This document shows, piece after piece, positions 53,742-61,609 of a DNA stretch of 64,000 bases (position 1 is the stretch's first letter; every line of letters begins with the position of its first letter). This DNA is from Agreia sp. Leaf210 (lineage in GTDB: Bacteria > Actinomycetota > Actinomycetes > Actinomycetales > Microbacteriaceae). The position numbers and the translations under genes are program-made. The notes beneath the pieces are model-generated. The model made no database searches. It had not been told where the DNA came from and saw only the letters and a list, made by a program, of their open reading frames with translations. The stretch is from assembly GCF_001421485.1 (NCBI RefSeq), contig NZ_LMKK01000003.1, forward strand, positions 124,001 to 188,000. The letters are read 5' to 3'.

Positions 53742-56700
53742 TCGGCGCGGTCGAATTGGCCGAGGCCCTGGGCATGCCCCGCCCCACCGAGGAGCAGTGC
53801 GCGGTGATCGAGGCGCCCCTCGTCCCGTCTCTCGTCATCGCCGGCGCCGGGAGCGGCAAGACGGCGACGATGGCGAACAGGGTCGTCTGGTTGCTGGCGA
53901 ACGGTCAGGTTCAGGTCAACGAAGTCCTCGGGCTCACCTTCACTCGCAAAGCGGCCGGCGAATTGAACACCCGCATCACAGGGCACATCGATTCGTTGCG
54001 CAGGGCGGGGCTGCTCCCCGCCGCCGCCGTCCCGGCCGCGGGCGGGCTCGACGGCGCCACCGACTCGCGTGACCTCTTCGACCGGCCCACTGTGTCGACC
54101 TACAACTCGTTCGGCAACACGATCTTCAGAGACAACGCGCTGCTCGTCGGACGCGAACCGGAGTCGGTGCTCCTGGGGGAGAACGCAGCATGGGGCCTCG
54201 CTCGACGGGTTCTGCTCGCGGAGGGCGACGAGAGGCTCGTGCCGCTCGGCAAGAGCCTCGATCAACTCGTCGAAGCCGTGCTCTCGCTCAGCTCAGAGTT
54301 GAGCGAGAACGTGGTCGATGCCGCGGGCGTGGCCGGGCTGGCCGAGAGATTCACGTACCTGGCAGACCTTCCCTACACAGAGGGCAAGGCGAAGTCGACT
54401 CCGTACGCGTCGATAGGCGCCGCTATCGAGCCCGTCAGCGCGCTTCCCCTGCTCGTCGATCTCGCCAGATCCTACGCTCGGCAGAAGCAGGCGAAGGGCC
54501 TCGTCGAGTTCTCCGACCAGGTGGCGCTGGCGCTCGAGATCTGCATGCGCAATCCGCAGATCGTCGACGAATATCGCTCGCGTTTCTCCGTGGTGCTTCT
54601 CGATGAGTATCAAGACACGTCCGTCGTGCAGACGCGTCTGCTCGCCAGACTCTTCGGAGGCCACGGCGTCATGGCCGTGGGTGACCCGCATCAGTCTATC
54701 TACGGGTGGCGAGGCGCCAGCGCCAGCAACCTGGGATGGTTCGGACGCGACTTCGGCTCCGGTACCGTTCCGACCTTCTCGCTGTCGACGAGTTGGCGCA
54801 ACTCGCGCTCGGTACTCGACGCGGCGAACACCCTCGTCGAGCCGTTGCGCAGAGATGCTCCCGTCGACGTGCATCGCCTGAGACCGCGACCCGAAGCACC
54901 CGCGGGCAGTGTCGAGTACCGCTTCCTCGAGACTCGCGACGACGAGGCCGAAGCGGTCGCGGACTGGCTCGCTCAGCAGTTCGCATCGCACGCGTCGTCT
55001 GACGACACCGGCAAAGAACCGCCGTTGTCCGCTGCGATGCTGTTTCGGGTTCGAAGCCACATGGATTTCTTCGCGGCTGCTCTCGACCGTCGAGGGATCC
55101 CGTTCCACATCCTCGGTGTTGGCGGACTCTTGAGCTCGCCCGAGGTGGTCGACGTCGTGAGTGCCCTCCGGTCAACCCACGACCCTTCAGCGGGCTCGTC
55201 GTTGATCAGGCTTCTCTCCGGTGCCCGATGGAACATCGGAGTGCGCGATCTCAGGGCCCTGACCGAGGTCGCGAGCTGGCTCGCCGCTCGAGACTCCTTT
55301 CACCGCGCCGTGCCCGACGACGTCAAGCGCAGCATGCGCGAATCGGTGGCGCCCGACGATTCGGCATCGATCGTCGACGCCCTCGATTTCGTCACGGAGC
55401 ATGCGTCGACGCACCATCAACTCGAGCGCTTCTCCGAGCAGGGGCTCGAACGCCTGCGACACGCTGGGCGCACCCTGGCCACATTCCGCGCCCGCGCGAA
55501 TCTCCCTCTCATCGATTTCGTGCGCTTCGTCGAGCAGCAGCTGCTGCTCGACGTCGAACTCGCCGCCAACGAGCGGGTCGCGGCGAGCGGCGGCTCCCGC
55601 GGAGCGCTCGATGCGTTCCACGACGAGATCGCCTCGTTCCTGGCCGGAGACGACGAGGGAACCCTCGGCAGCTTCCTCGCCTGGCTCGACCGGGCAGAGA
55701 AGCGAGACGACCTGAGTCCTCGCACCGATGAGCCGGAGCCGGGAACCGTGCAGCTGTTGACGATCCACGGGTCGAAGGGCCTGGAGTGGGACGTCGTGGC
55801 CGTGCCCAGGTTGGTCGCCGATGAGATTCCAGCCCAGAGCAAAGAAGGAAAAGGGTGGCTCCGTTTCGGAGTCCTGCCCTACGAGTTCAGGGGCGATGCC
55901 TCATCGCTGCCATCGCTCGAGTGGCGCGGCCTTGCGTCGCAACAGGCCTTCGACAACTCGGTGAAGACCTTCCAGGCCCAGCTCGCGGCGAAACACCTGG
56001 CAGAGGAGCGGCGACTCGTCTACGTCGCAGTCACCCGCGCGCGCAACTCGCTGCTGCTCACCGGCTCGTTCTGGGCCACGCAGTCGAAGCCGCGCCGCGC
56101 GTCGACCTTTCTGACCGAACTCGCGCACTCCGGTCTGATCGATGACGTACCGGAGTATCCCGAGAACGAAGAGAACCCGCTCGAGGGCGAGGGTCTCACT
56201 GCACGATGGCCCCTCGACCCCCTGGGCGCTCGACGTGGCCGCGTCGAGCAGGCCGCCGAATCGGTGCTCGAGCGCATCCAGAGCCCGCAGCCCCTCACGG
56301 CCGGCCGGTGGCAGCGCGACCTCGACCTGCTCCTGGCCGAACGTGACCGACAGGTCGAGGAGGCGGGTCACGCACCGGTTCCCAACCGAATCGCTGCCTC
56401 GCGGTTCAAGGACTACGTGACCGATCCGCACGCCGTCGCGCGATCGCTTCGCCGCCCGATGCCCGAGAAGCCGTTCCGGCAGACACGACTGGGCACGCGT
56501 TTCCATTCGTGGGTCGAGAGTCGCTACGGCATGGCGGGTAGCGCGGAGTTGATCGATGTCGTGGCAGGCGAAAGCGACCAGGCAGCCGACGAGCTTCCGC
56601 TCGAGCAGTCGCAACTCGACGCCCTCAAGGCCACGTTCGAGGCGTCACCGTGGGCCGACAGACAGCCGCTCGAGGTCGAGATCGAGATCCACCTGGTGCT

Positions 56701-56977
56701 CGGAACCCAGGTCGTGGTCTGCAAGATCGACGCGATCTTCGCCGAGGGCGAGCGTTACCAAGTGGTCGACTGGAAGACGGGAAAAGCACCGACGACGCCC
56801 GAAGACCTCGAGGTGAAGCAGCTGCAGCTCGCGCTCTACCGTCTGGCCTACGCCAAGTGGAAGGGCATCGACCCTGACTTGATCGACGCGGTCTTCTACT
56901 TCGTCGCAGACGACACAGTCATCGCACCCGAGCAGCTGTTCTCAGAGAAACAGCTGCTCGAGCTCTGGCCGTTCTAG
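53738..56977 (+). CDS. adnB: AdnB-like helicase-nuclease subunit
   Basis: The 1079-residue partner has an intact UvrD-type motor: GAGSGKT at residues 36-42, DEYQD at 289-293, GDPHQSIYGWRGA, and VAVTRARNSLLL near the end of the motor. The C-terminal nuclease has GTRFHSW and VDWKTGK (Asp1011, Lys1013), then QLALYRLAY. AdnAB resects DNA ends during double-strand break repair. The ATG lies in the adnA stop overlap (ATGA). Its stop shares a CTAG with the converging pseudokinase gene. Confidence 0.94.
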   Translation: MIGAVELAEALGMPRPTEEQCAVIEAPLVPSLVIAGAGSGKTATMANRVVWLLANGQVQVNEVLGLTFTRKAAGELNTRITGHIDSLRRAGLLPAAAVPAAGGLDGATDSRDLFDRPTVSTYNSFGNTIFRDNALLVGREPESVLLGENAAWGLARRVLLAEGDERLVPLGKSLDQLVEAVLSLSSELSENVVDAAGVAGLAERFTYLADLPYTEGKAKSTPYASIGAAIEPVSALPLLVDLARSYARQKQAKGLVEFSDQVALALEICMRNPQIVDEYRSRFSVVLLDEYQDTSVVQTRLLARLFGGHGVMAVGDPHQSIYGWRGASASNLGWFGRDFGSGTVPTFSLSTSWRNSRSVLDAANTLVEPLRRDAPVDVHRLRPRPEAPAGSVEYRFLETRDDEAEAVADWLAQQFASHASSDDTGKEPPLSAAMLFRVRSHMDFFAAALDRRGIPFHILGVGGLLSSPEVVDVVSALRSTHDPSAGSSLIRLLSGARWNIGVRDLRALTEVASWLAARDSFHRAVPDDVKRSMRESVAPDDSASIVDALDFVTEHASTHHQLERFSEQGLERLRHAGRTLATFRARANLPLIDFVRFVEQQLLLDVELAANERVAASGGSRGALDAFHDEIASFLAGDDEGTLGSFLAWLDRAEKRDDLSPRTDEPEPGTVQLLTIHGSKGLEWDVVAVPRLVADEIPAQSKEGKGWLRFGVLPYEFRGDASSLPSLEWRGLASQQAFDNSVKTFQAQLAAKHLAEERRLVYVAVTRARNSLLLTGSFWATQSKPRRASTFLTELAHSGLIDDVPEYPENEENPLEGEGLTARWPLDPLGARRGRVEQAAESVLERIQSPQPLTAGRWQRDLDLLLAERDRQVEEAGHAPVPNRIAASRFKDYVTDPHAVARSLRRPMPEKPFRQTRLGTRFHSWVESRYGMAGSAELIDVVAGESDQAADELPLEQSQLDALKATFEASPWADRQPLEVEIEIHLVLGTQVVVCKIDAIFAEGERYQVVDWKTGKAPTTPEDLEVKQLQLALYRLAYAKWKGIDPDLIDAVFYFVADDTVIAPEQLFSEKQLLELWPF

Positions 56978-58023
56978 TCTTCCGAGATTCCACTCACCCG
57001 CGTGCTGTCGCGCGCAGAGGACACGTCGGCGCGCGGTGTGCGACGCAACATCTCCTCGACTTCTTCGACGGCCATGATCTGGCCGGTGTCGGTAGACAGA
57101 GGATTCAGCATGTCCGATTCCACGCTCACAGACAGGCCCGCCAGCATCGTCTTCGCATCGGAGATGATCGTCTCGTCGTGCTTCTCGGTGCCGTGCAGCA
57201 GCCACTTGGCGATCTCGAGCTCGGCGTACAGGCGCGCCCGCTTTCGTAGCTGACGGTCGACCGGCGTGCTGCGGCCCAGGTTGTAGGCGCCGAAGACGCG
57301 GGTCGCCAATTGTTCGCTGGGGGCCGAGCTGAGCCAGAACAGATCCGACGCGGGGTCTCCGACCTGCAGCTGCGACCACCCCAGCACTCCCGTCACCGCA
57401 TCACCGGCGATGAGAAAGGATTCGGGCGAGAGCGATCCGTGCACGACGGTCGGCTGGAACTGCCAGAGTGCGCTGTCTTCGAGCGCCGTCGACCAGCGTG
57501 CAAGCAGATCAGAGGGCACTGCGCCGGTGGCGGCTGCCCTGTCTTTGGTGATGCGGGCGAGACGCGCCGCATCGGCCGCCGTCTGCACCGGAAGTCCCGA
57601 GTCGGTGACGAGCGATGTCGGCAGAGAGTGAATGGATGCGATGGCGCGCCCGATCGACTCGGCCACCGGATCGGCCGCGTCGAGTTCGGCCAACACGGCG
57701 GGGTTGCCGGTGATGTAGCCGTAGACGATCGCGCGCGTGTTCGCCACCGGTGTCTGGCCCTCGACCTGAGGAACATCGAACGGAAGACGGCCTCGGAATC
57801 CGGCCGTGAGGGCGTTGAGGGCGACGAGGTCGCGAGACTGCTCGGTCTCGGCATCTTGCGACGTCGGCACTCGAACGATGAGTTCGTTGCGGTCGCGCAA
57901 GGTGACGACGGCGGAGTCGTAACGCCCGCCCGTACCTGTGCCGATTGGCCTGGTCGAGACGATGTCAGCCCCGGGAACGGCCGCGGTCGAGAGCGCGGCT
58001 AGAGTGAAGTGGGATCTGGCCAT
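56974..58023 (-). CDS. APH-fold protein with degenerate kinase site (pseudokinase)
   Basis: The 349-residue protein has the aminoglycoside-phosphotransferase-like fold, with an N-lobe opening GTGGRYDSAVVTLRDRNELIV. The catalytic loop, normally HGDLxxxN, reads HGSLSPES (195-202): Ser replaces the base Asp and Ser replaces Asn. The metal Asp of the following motif is Gly215 in VLGWSQ. The LWxxD-type element is partly kept (GDPASDLFWL). It is thus unlikely to transfer phosphate. A 70-residue acidic tail follows. The ATG at 58023 lies 6 nt after TACCCT; longer starts are rejected. It sits antisense, between adnB and the nudC-like gene. Confidence 0.85.
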   Translation of the reverse strand: MARSHFTLAALSTAAVPGADIVSTRPIGTGTGGRYDSAVVTLRDRNELIVRVPTSQDAETEQSRDLVALNALTAGFRGRLPFDVPQVEGQTPVANTRAIVYGYITGNPAVLAELDAADPVAESIGRAIASIHSLPTSLVTDSGLPVQTAADAARLARITKDRAAATGAVPSDLLARWSTALEDSALWQFQPTVVHGSLSPESFLIAGDAVTGVLGWSQLQVGDPASDLFWLSSAPSEQLATRVFGAYNLGRSTPVDRQLRKRARLYAELEIAKWLLHGTEKHDETIISDAKTMLAGLSVSVESDMLNPLSTDTGQIMAVEEVEEMLRRTPRADVSSARDSTRVSGISED

Positions 58024-58029
58024 ACCAAC

Positions 58030-58035
58030 AGGGTA
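58030..58035 (-). promoter_or_regulatory. -10 hexamer TACCCT for the pseudokinase gene
   Basis: TACCCT on the minus strand ends 6 nt before the ATG at 58023; no ribosome site is present. Confidence 0.45.
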
Positions 58036-58083
58036 GGGCTGGCATCTTCTCAGAGGTGCGTTCGCCACGCACGATTGGTTCAT

Positions 58084-59046
58084 ATGACTTCCACCTTCCT
58101 TTCTCATCTGCCCCTCTCTCGGCAGGAAATCGATCGCGACCACGAGTCGCGAGCGCGGCCCGAGCTTTTCGAGGAGCTCTGGGCGGATCCGATGACTCGC
58201 CTGCTGCCCCTGTGGCGGGGGCGGGCTCTGGCCGCGGCCGACTTCAGCAGCAGGCCCGCTCTGGCGCTTCTTCCCGTCGATCGGATTCAGGACATCGAGC
58301 TACGGGTCTATCTGGGAATCTCGCTGTCGACGACGTCTCCGGAACCGGTCGGAACGCGTATCGTGCTCGTCGTCGTGAACGATGACGAGGCCGAGAGACT
58401 CGAGCCCGATGAGGCTCGCTGGCTGAATCTGCGGGAGGCGGCGACCGTGTTGAGCGATCGCGACGCCGGTGCCTTCGTCGAGGCCCTGGCGATCGCCGGA
58501 TGGCATGCGTCGCACAGTCACTCGCCTCGAAGCGGCGCGGAGACGGTCGTCGAGAAGGGCGGCTGGGTCCGCCGCGACGTAGAGCTGGGCGTCGAGCTCT
58601 TCCCTCGCACCGACGCGGCCGTCATCGTGGGCATCGTCGACTCTCAAGACAGGATCCTTCTCGGCTCAAACGCGATGTGGAAGCAGAACCGCTATTCGCT
58701 GCTCGCCGGGTTCGTCGAGCCGGGGGAGTCGTTCGAGGCGGCGGCTCAGCGTGAGGTCTTCGAGGAGTCGGGCGTGCGCATCCTCACCCCTCAGTACCTC
58801 GGGTCGCAGCCGTGGCCCTTTCCCGCATCGTTGATGGTCGGGTTCTACGCCCGTGTCGATCCAGCCTTCGCAGACGACGCTCTACGCCCCGACGGCGAAG
58901 AGATTCTCGATCTCCGCTGGTTCACTCGGGCCGAAATCGCCGATCCGACCACGGGCGTGGCCCTCCCCGGTCCGTCGTCGATCGCCCATGCCATCCTCGA
59001 GCACTGGTACGGGGGACCGCTGCCCGAAGAAGCCCTCGCGTGGTGA
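58084..59046 (+). CDS. nudC: NudC-type Nudix hydrolase without the zinc ribbon
   Basis: The 320-residue protein matches NAD+/NADH pyrophosphatase: a degenerate N-terminal domain, then the Nudix box from Gly214 (GESFEAAAQREVFEESG), then SQPWPFP, the NudC-specific motif. It should cleave NAD(H) or 5' NAD caps. The four zinc cysteines between the domains are all missing: where CxxC pairs belong, it reads HASHSHSPRSG and then DVELGVE. The ATG gives the shortest good start. uvrD2 overlaps its stop by 4 nt, the same order as in mycobacteria. Confidence 0.9.
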   Translation: MTSTFLSHLPLSRQEIDRDHESRARPELFEELWADPMTRLLPLWRGRALAAADFSSRPALALLPVDRIQDIELRVYLGISLSTTSPEPVGTRIVLVVVNDDEAERLEPDEARWLNLREAATVLSDRDAGAFVEALAIAGWHASHSHSPRSGAETVVEKGGWVRRDVELGVELFPRTDAAVIVGIVDSQDRILLGSNAMWKQNRYSLLAGFVEPGESFEAAAQREVFEESGVRILTPQYLGSQPWPFPASLMVGFYARVDPAFADDALRPDGEEILDLRWFTRAEIADPTTGVALPGPSSIAHAILEHWYGGPLPEEALAW

Positions 59047-60770
59047 GCGCCGGCACGCTCACGAACGGCGAGCTCTCGGAGAGCATCCTGGCGGCCCTCG
59101 ACGACGACCAGCAGATCGCCGCTCGCGCTCTCATCGGTCCGGTGTGCATCCTCGCCGGTGCGGGAACGGGCAAGACGCGGGCGATCACGCACCGCATCGC
59201 GTATGGAGTCGCGACAGGCGTCTACTCACCCAATCGCGTTATGGCGCTCACCTTCACCGCGCGCTCGGCCGCTGAACTGCGAACGCGGCTGCGGCCTCTC
59301 GGGGCCGGGGGCGTCTCTGCGCGGACGTTCCACGCGGCGGCCCTCTCGCAACTGAATTACTTCTGGCCCACCGTCGTCGGGGGCGATACTCCCCGGGTAC
59401 TCGAGGGTAAGGCGCGCCTCCTCGGTCACGCGGCAGAGACGCTGCGGCTGAAGGTCGACACCGCCAGCCTGCGCGACCTCGCCGCTGAGATCGAATGGCG
59501 AAAGGTGTCGAGTCTCGACCTGGATGCCTACGAACTGGCGCTGCGCACGTCGCGTTCGCTGCCGGGCTCGCTCACGGTCGATCAGGTACTCGCCCTGCAC
59601 CAGAAGTACGAAGACATCAAAGACGAACGCCGTCAGCTCGACTTCGAGGACGTGCTGCTCGCGACGGCCGGCATGATCGAGCAGGAGCCTGCCGTCGCGA
59701 TGCAGGTGCACGAGCAGTACCGCTTCTTCGTCGTCGACGAATACCAGGACGTCTCGCCGCTCCAGCATCATCTGCTGTCACTGTGGGTCGGTGGGCGCAG
59801 CGACCTCTGCGTCGTCGGTGACGCCAGCCAGACCATCTACTCCTTCGCGGGTGCCCGGAGCGACTACCTCCTCTCGTTCGCAGCGGAGTACGACAACGCC
59901 ACCACGGTGCGGCTGGAGCAGAACTACCGCAGCACGCCGGCGATCGTCGAGGTGGCGAACCGACTGATGAAGGGGCGTTCGGGCGCGTTGTCGCTGCACG
60001 CACTCGGCGAACAGGGAGTGACTCCCGAGATCACCCCGTACGCATCCGATGTCGCAGAGGCGAGGGGCATCGCGGCCAGAATCGCGCGGCTCATCGACGA
60101 GGGGACACCGGCGGAAGATATCGCCGTCTTGTACCGAGTGAATGTGCAGGCGGCTGCTCTCGAGACCGCGCTGGCCGATGCCGGCGTCAGCTATCAGATC
60201 CGAGGATCGAAGAGATTCTTCGACCTCCCCGAGGTCAAGCAGGCGGTCATGTCACTGCGTGCGGCCTCGGTGTCGATCTCCGGCGAACCGCTGTTCAAAT
60301 CGGTCAGTGACGTTCTGCGCTCGCTCGGGTGGAGTCAGGACGCGCCCGAGGCGCGCGGCGCCGTTCGAGACAAGTGGGAAGCGCTGAACGCATTGATGGC
60401 GTTGGCGGAGGGCCAGAAAGACTCCACGACCTTCCGAGAGTTCACCGACGAATTGATGGAGCGCCAAGGATCGGGTCATGAGCCGACCATCCAGGCGGTC
60501 ACGCTCGCCACCCTGCATTCTGCCAAGGGCCTCGAGTGGCCTGTCGTCTTTCTGGCCGGGTTGTCGGAGGGGCTTGTCCCGATCAGCTACGCCACGACGT
60601 TCGACCAGATCGACGAGGAGCGGAGGCTGCTCTACGTAGGGCTCACCCGCGCACGCCGTCGGCTGGAGCTGTCGTACTCGGAGTCGGGGATGGGCCGCTC
60701 TCAGCAGAGACAACCGTCTCGCTTTCTGCAGGAGGCACTCCCTGGCACGCGCACTCGGCGTGAGGACTGA
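59043..60770 (+). CDS. uvrD2: UvrD2-like superfamily 1 DNA helicase, short form
   Basis: A 575-residue SF1A helicase with motifs GAGTGKT at residues 39-45, ALTFTARSAAELR (Ia), VVDEYQDVSPLQ (II), GDASQTIYSFAGA (III), QNYRST (IV) and YVGLTRARRRL (VI). It matches UvrD2 by position next to nudC. Mycobacterial UvrD2 is about 700 residues with a C-terminal HRDC and a tetracysteine domain. This protein ends soon after motif VI, so both are missing. The GTG lies in the nudC stop. The last 128 bp overlap the E1-like gene antisense. Confidence 0.9.
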   Translation: MSAGTLTNGELSESILAALDDDQQIAARALIGPVCILAGAGTGKTRAITHRIAYGVATGVYSPNRVMALTFTARSAAELRTRLRPLGAGGVSARTFHAAALSQLNYFWPTVVGGDTPRVLEGKARLLGHAAETLRLKVDTASLRDLAAEIEWRKVSSLDLDAYELALRTSRSLPGSLTVDQVLALHQKYEDIKDERRQLDFEDVLLATAGMIEQEPAVAMQVHEQYRFFVVDEYQDVSPLQHHLLSLWVGGRSDLCVVGDASQTIYSFAGARSDYLLSFAAEYDNATTVRLEQNYRSTPAIVEVANRLMKGRSGALSLHALGEQGVTPEITPYASDVAEARGIAARIARLIDEGTPAEDIAVLYRVNVQAAALETALADAGVSYQIRGSKRFFDLPEVKQAVMSLRAASVSISGEPLFKSVSDVLRSLGWSQDAPEARGAVRDKWEALNALMALAEGQKDSTTFREFTDELMERQGSGHEPTIQAVTLATLHSAKGLEWPVVFLAGLSEGLVPISYATTFDQIDEERRLLYVGLTRARRRLELSYSESGMGRSQQRQPSRFLQEALPGTRTRRED

Positions 60771-61527
60771 ACGACTTCTCGCCGAAGTCGCCCGTCTTTC
60801 CGTCGACGATGCTGGCGCGTGAGCGTAGCCGGAGTCTCCTGTCACCGGGCGTATCCGTGGCGAGACGGTCGAGCACGGCGCGTGCTACGAGGGGCGTGAC
60901 CGTCGAGACCGTCAGCGCGTCCTCGGTGTACGCACGTCGTCCGAGAAGCTGTCCGGCGAGGGCCGGCCAGTTGGGATCGTCGTCGATGTGGGCACGTTCG
61001 ACGCAGTGCAGACAGGGACCAGAGCCCGGCTCGACCAGTGGACCGACGCGCACTTCGGAATCACCGAACACAACGGCGAGATGGGGGATGTCACGCCGGA
61101 GCCAGGCGCCGGACTGACGAGGGTCGGTACTGAAGGTCGACACGATGACGGCCAGGTCGGCGGGGCCGCCGTCGTCGACGAGGGTGGTGCCCAAACCTGC
61201 GAGTACCGAGCGGATTGCGGCCGCGCCGACGGCAGAACCGGTGACGACGATGTTCGTGCCCTCGAGACCGCGGCTCGAGACGTCGCGACCGCGCAGTGCC
61301 GGACGAACTCGCGCCAGGAGGTCTTCGACGTGTTCGGGGGTCGCGCCGACGGTCTCGCCGACCATGTCGAGGCCGGACGGGCTGATGCCTTTGCGCAGCA
61401 CGGCGACCAGGTGCTCCTCGGCGACCGTGACGTCGTGCAGGGTCACGATCGACCGGTCGGCTCCGATCTGCAAGCTAGACGGTGTGCGCCAGAGGACGGG
61501 ATAACGGGGATCTATCTGCAGAACCAT
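60643..61527 (-). CDS. orphan E1-like (ThiF/TOMM-type) zinc protein
   Basis: A 294-residue protein that resembles the E1-like proteins known from thiazole/oxazole-modified microcin clusters (TOMM leader-binding, cyclodehydratase C type). An N-terminal winged-helix-like part begins RYPVLWRTPSSLQIG. A Rossmann segment with TGSAVGAAAIRSVLAG follows at 96-111. The zinc site is CxxC (Cys172, Cys175) and CxC (Cys259, Cys261). No YcaO, dehydrogenase or precursor peptide is nearby. A similar orphan sits by uvrD2 in other actinobacteria as I recall (Rv3196 region), so a housekeeping role is likely. Its 3' end overlaps uvrD2 by 128 bp. Confidence 0.78.
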   Translation of the reverse strand: MVLQIDPRYPVLWRTPSSLQIGADRSIVTLHDVTVAEEHLVAVLRKGISPSGLDMVGETVGATPEHVEDLLARVRPALRGRDVSSRGLEGTNIVVTGSAVGAAAIRSVLAGLGTTLVDDGGPADLAVIVSTFSTDPRQSGAWLRRDIPHLAVVFGDSEVRVGPLVEPGSGPCLHCVERAHIDDDPNWPALAGQLLGRRAYTEDALTVSTVTPLVARAVLDRLATDTPGDRRLRLRSRASIVDGKTGDFGEKSFSPHAECACQGVPPAESETVVSAESGPSPTPSTTAPADGVRG

Positions 61528-61609
61528 GCACAGATGATGCCCGATCGACGACGCGCGCCGCCGAAGTTATGCACAGCCGACCGGCGAGCGGCCGACTGAC
61601 GCCCTCTCG

